A stretch of 64,000 nt of DNA. Origin: Klebsormidium nitens (lineage: Eukaryota > Streptophyta > Klebsormidiophyceae > Klebsormidiales > Klebsormidiaceae). Location of the stretch: contig DF236956.1 in the NCBI GenBank assembly GCA_000708835.1, forward strand, positions 377,346 to 441,345, written 5' to 3'. Position 1 is the first letter of the stretch, and each line of letters begins with the position of its first letter. The notes beneath the pieces were generated by a model, which searched no databases, was not told the origin of the DNA, and was given only the letters and a program-made list of their open reading frames with translations. The translations under genes were made by a program, and so were the position numbers. Positions 36,403 to 47,800 of this stretch are shown piece by piece.

Positions 36403-37317
36403 TTGGTGCAATAGTCGACTGTACGATGCCTTAGTCAGTGTCTACTTTTGAGTGAGAGACTGCGAATCCGATTGGCAACCGTTATACCACCAGTTGAGGA
36501 ACTGACTGTGCATGTTGTTGCAGATAAACCCGCAATTCCCTTATAATGCGTAGCTTGCCATTGAATCGGACACCATCATGATTCGGAGCAATCAATGTAT
36601 GTTCTCTCGTTGGAATCATGTTACGGCCTCCCCCTGATGCCGCCACAATGATTACACAGTAGAAAGCCATCTTGCGTTCAGTTCTTGACTTCCTGGCGGC
36701 GTAATTGATCCAATTAAATCATGTACGTTTAGCTGCTGACACAGTTGCTTGACATCATCTATTTTCGCGTTGCGCCGGCCCATGCAGGCTCAAAAAGGTT
36801 GCAACTTATATAACGCTTGAATATTATGTGTGTCAACAAAAAGAACGGGCTAGAAAGGCAGCACAAAGTGCTGCACTCGGCATAGTATGATGTGCCATTT
36901 CCAAAATGATTGGTGACTTGAGTGACAATTATTTGAGCCGTACGTAGATGGAGGCATGTGATCATAGTGACGGCCATGCGGCTAAAGCTACAAGATTCAA
37001 GAAAGATTGGCAATACTTCCAACAACGTTAGTACGCTCCGGTAGAGAGCGTACGTCTTGTATACTAGGTCGGCAAGCCATCGATCTAGAACATTCTCGAA
37101 GACTTTCCACATACGTAAAGCTAGAGCTATCGGACGGCCTGCGAGATGATCACCGAATGTCCGACTCGCCACGTATTAATGAATGATGGACGACAAAACA
37201 TGCAAAGTTCTGCTGTATGGAATTTCGTGGCATAGTCCCAAATACAGGCAAAGCATGCTCAAAGCAGATCAGATGGACAAACCTTCTCAAGGTGTAAAGC
37301 AGCTTCTCAGCACCGGC

Positions 37318-37349
37318 CTATGAATTCGGATGATCATCCGAATTCATAG
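37318..37349. repeat. Perfect 32-bp palindrome
   Basis: CTATGAATTCGGATGA is followed at once by its exact reverse complement, with no spacer. It could form a cruciform or be a snapped-back duplication. No gene lies next to it. Confidence 0.97.
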
Positions 37350-37509
37350 ATTTTCGTCGACGAAATCTTCCGAACGGGCTTGATATAAACGCAGGATGTC
37401 TGAAGGTAGTACCGGGATAGCGACCAACCCAGCTAGAAGACCGGCTCATGGTCGCCTCCTCGTTTGCGACGGCGTACATCTGCGGATCATACGCCGCTGC
37501 TCGCGCCCA

Positions 37510-37715
37510 CACAGCGCCAAAACTCGAAATTTTAAGATTCCTGCTTGGGGTACGTACCATTGGCGACGGTCCTTCTTTTCGCTGGTACTATCTTTAAGGT
37601 GTGTAGGGTTAAGCCCTTTAACCGGCTAGTGACCGGAGAGGAAATCGCATGGCGTCCGTCGCATTCGTTGGCAATTGTGACTCGGACGTGCGAGCGAGGG
37701 TTTCAAACTGCAGTT
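37510..37715 (+). repeat. Dispersed repeat, copy 1
   Basis: Shares an ordered series of blocks with 49865-50070: an AAACTCGAAATTTTAAGATT-like start, GGTACGTACCATTGGCGACG, CTTTTCGCTGGTAC, a GGGTTA..CC block, CCGGCTAGTGACCG and GCGTCCGTC. Overall identity looks moderate, with small indels. Unclassified; perhaps an old non-autonomous element. Confidence 0.7.
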
Positions 37716-38855
37716 GACGTGCCCGATCTTGGTCAGATTGCCGCCACTGCAGTCTGCATCCACACTCTAATACAACGTGCCTATTATAATGATCGATCAT
37801 TTCGATATATTGTATAGTCATTTCGTAGCTCGAGAAAATCTCATATCCCCGATCGAATCTTTGCGCGTGAGCGCGGCCGTGGTGATTACATATAGCTGTC
37901 CCGTGCACCCCCATACAGGCTTCAGCGCACATGTTGTGCTTTCAATAGTCAATTGAGCAGGCTTCGAGCCGCCGTGCATGCAGCAGGGGTGAGTTCCAAA
38001 AAAGCATGGACTTGCGGTGCATGAGTTAGCGTCCCGGAAATGTACTCATGACGGAATATAACCCACCTACAACCAAGTAGCCATACGTGTGCATATGCAT
38101 GTCATGGCCGCAATGCAAATTCCATCCTTGGTCGTCAACACGAAGAGCTACTGATTCGTGCAAGGAATGACGTAGGCTTAGCCCCGACTCACTTGAAGCA
38201 ACGTACGCGCACCATGCTAAGTTTTGCTCATGGAAGTTTTTCGGCTAATTGTCGTTCAATTGAAAACAAAGTCAATGCGGCTACGGTTCACCTGCAAGTT
38301 CGACATGATCCAATTTTGGTATGTACGAATTATTAACCACCGACATCGTGACAGAGCTGCTCGAAGTCATATGCTATGCCACTGCCGGCCCACAATGATG
38401 CGGGCTTGCAAGCATCACATCATGCAGCAGAAGCTCACGCGTGCGTATCATTGTGGTTCAATGAGATCGACTTCCGTATATTGCACCAGTGAGTACGGGT
38501 CCACCCGGGTTGAACACGCAGCCGGAATCAGGGCGGAACAAAGTTGAACGACGAACCTAATTGTGAACGTGCCAGCCTAGACCCGGCCATCAGTGGATTA
38601 TGCATTCAAGTTCCCGTGCAATGCACATCCCCGTGGAATCCAATCGATTATCGGGCGCAAGTGCAAGCAGAAGCATCACACTTCTGCGCAGAAACATCGA
38701 TGCATACGGTCAGTCTGGTCCAGTCTTTATATTTCTCGATCCACTGTCGGTATCGGCATGTTGAAACGGTCCCTCCTCTGCTGCTACAATGTTACGCCGG
38801 AGTCTCCAGCAACAGCGATCGCGCCTTTCATTGGACTTCCCGGGACACCGCACTT

Positions 38856-41800
38856 TTACGCCATGTCCGGCAGTGCAAAGGGCGGCGGCGAGACCGGGCT
38901 CTGTGGCAACGAAAACGTCGCCGCCCCTAGTTCTCCTGGCGACTCGGGCACATCCCAGTCCACCACGTAGTCCGGCAGCACGTGCGAGTGCATGCTGAAC
39001 GCGGCCGGCCGCGCCTCGTCCGCGAGCTCCGCGTGCGCGCTAAAACCGCCCGTGGTGACCGGGGGATCCCCCGCATGTGAAGTGCCCGGGACGCTAGTAC
39101 CGACCACCTTTTTCTCAACCCACTCTTGGTCGTACTGCTCCCATGCAATTGCAGACGGAATGGTGGTCTTCACAGGCGAGTTTTGAGCGCTTTCCCGTGA
39201 CTCGTCGGCTGGTGGCTCTTGACTCGATCCCACTAGCGCTGTTGTCTCCTCATTTCGATTGCTCCCCACAGAAGTGGCAATGAAGTCGTCACTTCCGCTG
39301 ATATCTGGCTCTTCTGTTGCAGCACAACCCTCCAGCTCGCGACCTTTCGCTTTTGCGCTTTGCTGCTCCGTTTCCGCTTCCGTCTCAAGCGGACTCGTTT
39401 CAAAGTTATCGTCGATTTCTGTCCCATACTCACCGTCGTCCTGCCCCGGCATCTCTACGGCGGAGCTTTGGCTAATCCGCCTGATCATCGCAATGATCGG
39501 ATCAGAGGCAGTGTCTTCCGTTCCGTTTCCGTCGGTTCCGTTCCGTTCCACTTGGCCGACCACCTCCGTTCCCTTCTCAGCAGAAATCGCTTCCCATTGG
39601 AACGCTTGGATGTCAAATTTGCCCTCCGTATTTCGCAGACCATTGCCTCCCCCACGTAGCGCCCATTCCTCGTTGATCATACTCCGCTCTCCATTCCGTT
39701 CCGTTATTGATGCTTCCGCCGTCTCCTCCTGCCACGGAGCAGTCTCCCCCTCACTCCTCCTGTCAGTCTCCTCGTGTTGCCACGTGGCAGATTCCCGCCC
39801 CTCAGCGGCCCCTTCCGGCGTTATTTGTCGTGAGTCATTCTCCGGAATGGGCGTCAGGGATGCGACTCTGAACCGCCCGTACGATATACTCTCCCCTTCT
39901 CTGCGATCCGCGGCATCGTCGTCGTTTTCTGGTTTCCGGTCTTCCCTATCCCAGTTGTCCTCTTCCGCAACTTCTAGCAGTTCTCCACCCCATTTCTGCC
40001 CCAGAGGAACCCCTAAAGCTTCCCGCCTGCCCTGACGCTCCGGGCTATCCGACCAAGAACCCCCGCCGCTCGTTCTTTCTTTTCCAGAGGTCTCTCCGTT
40101 TCCCTCGCTTGGCCCCGTCCCAGTCGCGTTCCGTTCGTTCCTTCCATGTCCTGTTTCCGGGGACGCCGAACCGGAAAGCGGAACCTCTGATTTGCGGTTT
40201 GACATCTCGGGTCCCGGCCCCTTTCTGCGGTCGGACGCACCTCCATTCCGGTGTCGGTTCGCCGGATCCGTTCCCAATACCCGGCTGCCTGCGCCCGCTC
40301 TCGAGGATTCTTCCGCTCTCCGTTCCGGCTCCGGTTCCGGTTCCGCCGGATCGTGCATCATGCCAAGACGCATGCTCGCGTCCAGGATCGCGCTCTGTTC
40401 GTCGAGGCGCATCATGGCCCCCATCAGTTGCACGTGCAAGCGCGAAACCTCCTGCTCCACCACTTCCTTCTGCTCTACCAGTCGTTTCTGCACGCAAGAA
40501 GGGATTTGATATTTTGGGTTGAGATTATGGTCTGGGTTTGGGTTTCGTATTTCCGGATCTAGGGACCAGTGTTTTCAAGGAGGGAATATTGTCGGTGAGA
40601 ATGCACGTGCAGGCGAAAGACCTCCTGCTCCACCACTTCCTTCTGCTCCACCAGACGTTTCTGCACGCAAAGTAACTGAATTCTCAGGTTGGTTTTATGG
40701 TCTGGTTTTGGGTTTAGTGTCTCCGGATCGAGGGACTAGAATTTTCAAGGAGGGAGTGTTACGATAATTATGCGTGCAAGCGCGAGACCTCCTGCTCCAC
40801 CACCTCTTTCTGCTCCACCAGCCGCTCTGCGCGCAAAATGGGGTTCCGGTTTTGGGTTGGAGATATGCGTTGAGACTCATTTATTTTTCCATTTTTTGGG
40901 TGTTGTGATACAGTTGTGTACGGGTGTGGGGTTCAGCTTTTCGGCTTGGGGTCGGAGCTTTGTTGCGGACACGGCTGTGCGGTAGAACCCAGTTTTGGGT
41001 TTGGTTACCTCCAGATTTAGTGGCTGTTCCGCGGGTCAGCTACACGTGCGGGCCAAAAATCTCCTTTTCAAACCCTTTGTTTGCTCTGCCATCCGTTTTG
41101 CACAGAGAAGTGGTAAAACCCTTTGATGTCTTTGCAGAGGGCGATGAGTTCAAGATGTTGCACCTGCAGAGGGCGATAAGTTCAGATGTCGCACCTGCAA
41201 CTTTGCGTTTGCCGCCAGCAGCCGCTCGGCCTCCCTGCGCGCGTGCGCCCGGAGCGCGCCCTCTGACGTCAGCTGCTGCTCCCGCTGCTTCACCGCCACC
41301 TCTAGTTCCGCCGCCCGGGCGGTCAGGCCGTCCGCCTTCTGCCGGGAGGCCTCTAGCGCCTGCGGAAGTCACCAGCAGAACGAGGAATGAGCAAATTGAA
41401 CGGTGCAATGGGCAGTCGACCGTTGCCGATGAGTTCGAGCGGGCTTGGACGCATCTGCGCTAGGTTCGCGGGGCTGGTCCAGTGCCTGCTGAAAACAACT
41501 CCACGTCAGCAGAACGACACTGAAATCTCACAGACATGGCCAACAAGGCCTTCGATTTTGCAGCGGCCGGTTTCTACATTGTCACAGTCCACTAAATCAG
41601 GCAGCAAGTCACGTGTACCTCGGTACATTTCCTCATGCAATCAGACTGCAAAACACTTTTCGCAGGGGTGCAGCGCTCTCTGCTCGGACGATCGAATGAC
41701 ACAGATTCACTAGAGCGAAAAAGAGTAGAGGAAAGCCCACCTTCTCCAGGCGCGTCACTTCCGCTTTCAGCGCTCTCTTCTCGGTACAATCGGGTCACAC

Positions 41801-44800
41801 CGAGTCACGGAGAGGATCTAGAGCCGAAAGAGACTAAAGCAAAGCCCACCTTCTCCAGGCGCGTTACTTCAGTTTTCAGCACCTCCGTCGCCTCCCCAAC
41901 CACCTGATCCAACTCGTCCGCTTCCCCTTCGCTTAAACCCCGCCCCCCGCCTAAACCCTCCACCGCGCGGATCCCGTCCATGCACGCGGCCGCCTGCGCG
42001 TCGAGATCCGCCTTCGTCTTGATCAGCCCTCGGATCTCGTCGACCGTGCCACGTGGCGCGCATCGGACGGCCACGACCTGGTCGGGGGGGAGCCCCGGTT
42101 GGAAGGCCGGGCCGGCGACAGTCATCGCGGTGATTGCCACGTGTTCGCACAGCGCGGCGGCTTCTTTGTGACAGCTGGCAAGGCGCGCGTAGTGTTGTTC
42201 TTTCAGGCGGAGGTGCGATGACTCGGCACGGCTCTCGCGCAGCCGTTTCTGCAATTAGAGGAAAAGAACAAGACTTTACTCAGGGACTCTAGATTCTAAT
42301 CGTGAGTCTTGACGCAAGGTAAGAGATTTTGGAAAATTTACACAGGTGTACGCACAACTGAGCATGAAGAGAGCTTTCAAGAAGTGTCGTAAGGAACTCA
42401 GTTCTGTGCGTGGAGAGTATTCCCACGCCTCATGAAAGGCCGAAGGTTTTCGGTCCTCATCGCATTCCTCTTCAAAACCTTGACCAACGGTACTCTTCTT
42501 AACGTGTTTCTTTGTCGCTTGTCAAAAGGACACAGTACTAGAAGTCATAAGTGGTGCCAGTTATGCTCTAGGGGATGAGTCATTCCAGAGTGCGAGGTAC
42601 AATACGATATTGTCGCGAAATTCAGATCCGTTTGAAAACCCTTTTGGACGCAAATTCCCTACGAAGTGGTGGAAGGACCCTGCCGCACTCTGAGCAGCGG
42701 CAACCCTCCTTGTGCTGCCACTAGGCACTCCAACGACACCATCACCGCCTAGTGATCTGTAATCTTGAACCTAAGTTTGCATAAAACAAAGCTTCTGGCT
42801 AAAAACCACGATTATGCCAGAAACGATTCCCGAAGGAAAATGACAAGCCCGCCGCACCTTGAGCAGCCGCACCTCTTCGTGCTGCCCCTACTCTTGAGCT
42901 TACAAAGAAAGGACCAGATATCGTAAACACCTTCTGATCTGGCGCTCTCGAAACCCTTTTACAAAGCGAACGGGGTAGATTATTATTGCCGGGCAAGAAC
43001 GGCCGCACCTTGAGCAGCTGGAACTTCTCCTCGTGCTGCTGCTGCGCGGCCGCGCGCGAGCGCCGGATTTCGAGCATGGCCTCGTCCATCTCGCGGCGCA
43101 GGTCCGCCGCGTCGCCCTCCAGCAGGCCCTTCTTGACCGTCAGCAGGGCCAGCTCCTGCATAGGCTATGATCAGATTAGGGCTTACATGCACATTTGCAA
43201 GAGTTCACTGGGTCAAGGTGCCAGGCAGTGACGGGTCCAGGCTTTAGTCCAATTCCTGAAGCAAAGCGTCGCGACCTCGCTTTCCAACAGGCCCTTTGAA
43301 CCGTCAGCAGGGCCAGCTCCTGCATATTCTATTAGTGATTGAGTGCTTATGTGACTTGATTATTGTTGATTGGAGGATTTTAGGCAGTAGGTTTCATGGC
43401 TATCCTCGAAAGCTTTCAAAACAAGTGAGAGAAGCGCCGCGGCGCCCTCTAACAGGCCTTTCTTGACCGTCAGCAGGGCCAGCTCCCGCATACGCTATGC
43501 TCAAATCAGTCCATGCATTTAACTCTCATTGTCGGAAGTCACAGTGCGACTTCAATCCTTACGAGTCAGCTTCGCTTTCCGGATACAATCGTCGATCCGC
43601 ATGCAATTGAGCAAAGCGATACAGTCATGTTACAGGTCGCATTGAGATCATATACACTGGCACTTTTCGTGATCTCAACAAAAAGATGCTCAGAGCGAAG
43701 GGCCCCAAGAGCCGTGATCCAAGTGCTTGCGGACAAAAGGAAGACGACTCCGGAGATTCAGCACTTTCCACTGCTGAAGCTGCAACGCAATCAAGCTCGC
43801 AATCAGCATGGAAACACTAAAGCTGATAACACTATGCTAAGTGTTCCTGGAAGAACTAGAGAGGGTATAAAATACCTGGCGGCTGCCGTTCGCAATCGCC
43901 AGTAGCTCCTCCTTGTGCCGCCCCTCCAGCGCCTCGAGCCTCTCCTCTGCCGCGCGCCGCTCCTCCGCGCGCTCGCGCTCGCTCGCGCGCGCGTCCTCCC
44001 GCAGCGCGCGCATCTCCGCGGCCGCGCGCGCGACCCGCTGCTTGAGCACCGTCTGCGCGACCACCATCCGCCAGAACAGCTCCACCCCGCGCTTCGCGCG
44101 GTTCTGCGCTTCCAGGCGCGCGAGACGCGCGTTTTCCTCGGGCGACGATGCGGGTGAGGGACCCCTGTGGTTGTCGCCCGAAAACGCCTTCGCGTGACTG
44201 AAAGCTTTGAGTAGGTCGAGCAGTTCCGCGGCGACCCGCTCATCTTCCTCGTTGCTCTTGAGGACGCTCGCGCGGGGCAGCCACGTGGCGGGGTCCGATT
44301 GGGCCGGCTCGGGCGCGTCCGGCTTGTGCGCGCGCAGGTTGTGGCGGTCGAAGACGGCCGCGCGCTCGCGGAGGAAAGTGTTGTCCGCATGGAGGCGCTT
44401 CACCTGTCGGGGAGGAAGAAACGTGAGCGAAAAGAGAGAACCGGGACAAATGCACGATTCTGTCTTCGTCGATTGCAGGCGCTGCGATTCTACTATTGTC
44501 TTTCTGAAGAAATTGCAATGATGCTAAAAGAGCAGCATCGAGAGTTGTCCGCTATGTCGCTTCGATGGGGATGTGTGACACATCGGCAAGGAACTCACAG
44601 CACGACTTCGCGCTGCCGCCGAAGCCACCGAACAGTGAAAATTGCAATTTCTCTCGCTCCTCCGCAAACGATAGAGAGCGGACGTTCAATGAACAGAGGA
44701 AATCTCAAATGTTTTCGTCTGGAAAGCAAGAGAACCGGAAACTCGATGATCTCATCGCTCCTCACCCGCAAATTCACGGAGAGCGGATATAAAACGAGTT

Positions 44801-47800
44801 GACAAATGTCGTGACTCTTCTCTTGCAAATCGCAAAGAGCTGCCAATCAACGTTTATAAGGTTTCATCAATTGTCTTTCGCACATCACAAAGGGATCCCA
44901 AATCCGCAACCGATCGCATTTTTCACCTCAGACCGCAGCCGCTCGCTCGTGTGCTCCTCCTCAAACTCCTCCAGCAGCGCCCCGAACGTCTCCCACGGTT
45001 CGTCCCCCCGGGCGCCCTCTTTTGCCGCCGCCTCTAGTTTCCACACCTTCAGCTTCAGCTCCTCTTCCACTCGCTGGCGCGCCAACTCTGCTTGAGTAGC
45101 GTCCCGGGCCAACTTCCGCAGCTGACGTAAGAGGGCAGCCTCCCGCCCGGTAGACGTGACCGGGGCTGTGGCCGGCTCCTGGAAGAAACAATGACGTCAG
45201 CTCATCGTCACAGCTTCAGCTTCTCTTGGTGCGCAGCCCCGCCTGGGTCACGTTTCGGGCCATCTTGCGCAGCTGATGTACGAGGGCGGCCTCCCGCCCG
45301 GTAGAAGCGACCGGGGTACCGGGCCCCTGGAAAACGAATAAGGTCAGCCATTATCGCGTCTGCACGTTGCGTACCCCTCGCTCAGTAAGCGGTCTGCACT
45401 TTGCCATCCACAATGTCGCTTCATATGCGGAAGATATATTTTGAGCTCCCCATGAATCTCCACAAATGAAGGATTATAGCACCATGTAGACCCGAGACCT
45501 CGCACCTCGCAACAAACTCAACAAAGAAGATGGCCCGTATTCCTGAAGCCGCGCATGTGATTTTGAAAACCAGATTAGATCTCCCCAGTTGTAAGCCTCA
45601 TCTCCGGTCAGGTCGATGGTGCACACTTTTGCTCCAACTAAATCCACTTTCAGATCCACAGCATCAATCTCCCGTTGTCGCGGAGTGAGCTTTCACTTGC
45701 TCCGAGGACGAAGAACCAGGCCCTAGAAAGGTGTCTCCCCACCTGAGCTTCATAACCCTTCCTGACAAAACTGCAACCCACCTCGCCCAATAGAAGCCGC
45801 GTGCAGTCGAGTTTGGCACGCACTTCTTGAGCGGCCGGTGGGCACACGAATCTCCGGTTTCTTTCAAACTAAAAGTTCACCGATACCAACAGGACGCACC
45901 GGTACCAACAGGACTCACGAATCAAGACCCGGCTGTAAAGGAGTTAACAACAAATGAAAGGCCAGTAAAACCAAATGCACCTCTTCCGACAAGAGCCCCG
46001 CGCAGTCGACATCGGCACGCGCCTCCTGCGCGAGCGCCCGGTGGAGTTCCCCGACCTGTTCCTGCTGACGCACCAGCTCCGCCTCCAGGCCCGCGCACCG
46101 CGCCTCCAGAGCGGCGATCTGGTCCTCCTGGACCGCGCGCGCGCACGCGCTCGCGAGCAGCTGCTGCCGCAGCTTGCTCGTCTCTTCGACGGTCGCCTGC
46201 GGGTAGGAAAAGGCAGAAATGATGTCAGCATTGACTATGCGTGTTTTGAGAGCTCTTGTTCCTGGACCGCGCGCGCGGACGCGCTCGCGAGCAGCTGCTG
46301 GTGCAGCTGGTTTGTCTCTTGGACGGTCGCCTGCGCGGAGATCGGAGAGATTTGCGTCAGGATGCTTCAGAGATATTCGCGAGGGCTGCTGCTCCTGAAT
46401 TGCGTGCGCGCGCACACGCTCGCGAGCAGCTGCTGCCGCAGCTTGCTCGTCTCTTCGACGGTCGCCTGCGGGCGGTGATCGTAAACCAGCGTCGAAATTG
46501 GTCAAGGATGGCTATGGTCACTCGGCTATGGGCTGCAGCATATGCTGCTCAAGTGCCCCGGCTGCAACATGGAATTGAGGGGCGGGGTTTTGCAGAGCGT
46601 CCTTCGACGCGCGCGCTGGCATGGCTCTTCTGTACCGCCTATTGCGGCCTTCTCGTCTCCAAGAGTTCGTGGACTGCTCTCATACTCACGCCCTCCTTAC
46701 ATGTCGGGAACGGCATTGCGTGCAACAGCTCGACTTTACTATTTTGTGCTGACATTGTCCAGCGTACCTGAGCTGGCCTCGCCCCGAGAGCCACGTGAAC
46801 TGCTCCCTCTTATCAAAACGCCGGAAGGAAAAGGATATGGAAAAACTCGAATTTCTCGTGCCCCAAGTCATCTAACATACTGCGCCTCGGCGCGCATCCC
46901 TTTCTAAATCTCGTTCAGAAGGATGCATCATAAATCCAGAATCTCCTCTCCGTGCTGACGTTATCAAACGTACCTGCGCGTCATCCCCGCGCGCCGCTCT
47001 CTGCGCCTCGGCGCGCAGCCCGTCCGCCACCTTCCGCAGCTCCAGGACGAACCGCTGCTGGTCCCGGCCCCGTTCCGCGGCAAGCTTCAGCCGCTCGATG
47101 GCGAACTCGCCCCGCAGCGCCTCCGCTTGAGCCTTCAGTTCGGCGTCGTGAGCGGCAGCAGCCTCCTTGCACTCCTGCAGCGATCGGTTCTACTTAGGAA
47201 AACCTCTCTTGACGAAGTTTAGGGGTTCCAGTTCCGACAGCGAGTTTCAGCCATTTGGGCGACGAGCTTGCCCTGTAGCGCCTCCGCTTGAGCCTGCAGC
47301 TCGGCATGGTGACAAGCAGCAGCCTCCTTGCACTCCTGCGGAGAAGATTGCAGTTAGAGATAACTCTCTTAACGAAGATAAGGAGTTGCCTCTCCCCGAG
47401 AAAAAGTATTACAAAGCGCGATAAAGTGGTCCTTGAAATATTATCGCCGGCTTTCAACTCAATCGCAAACTCGCCCCGCAGCGCCTCCGCTTGCGCCTGC
47501 AGCTCGGCGTGGTGACAGGTTGCAGCCTCCCTGCACTCCTGCGGAGATCGATTGCGCTTGGGCTTTAGACAAAGCCGAGGGGCATGGAACGTTTCGGACG
47601 TGGAAGACCTTCCAATCCGCTTTCGAGAAGACGATGTCCCTGTAAGCTGCTCTCGACGGCATTTGTTTGCCTGGCAGCAACTTGTCTAAAAGACGCGCAA
47701 TGTTCTGAAGTAGTTGAGGTCAAGAGAATCCATAATCAGAGACGGCTTCCTCCGTTGCCGGAATTGACTAGCCTCTCGAACGTCAAACGTCCCGGTAAAA

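Larger units (their letters stand above)
36403..38855. other. Intergenic between convergent genes; palindrome and dispersed repeat inside
   Basis: About 2.4 kb between the 3' ends of the fucosidase and the coiled-coil gene. Apart from the palindrome at 37318-37349 and the repeat copy near 37510-37715, I see no supported gene or RNA. Confidence 0.5.

Noticed and set aside
39259-40035. 258-residue plus-strand frame
   Set aside because: Complement of the low-complexity Ser/Glu-rich last exon of the coiled-coil gene.
47245-47542. Copies of exon 3 as genuine mutually exclusive exons of the coiled-coil gene
   Set aside because: They have acceptors but no credible donors, and one runs into unrelated sequence; they fit the echo pattern. 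Transcript data could reverse this.
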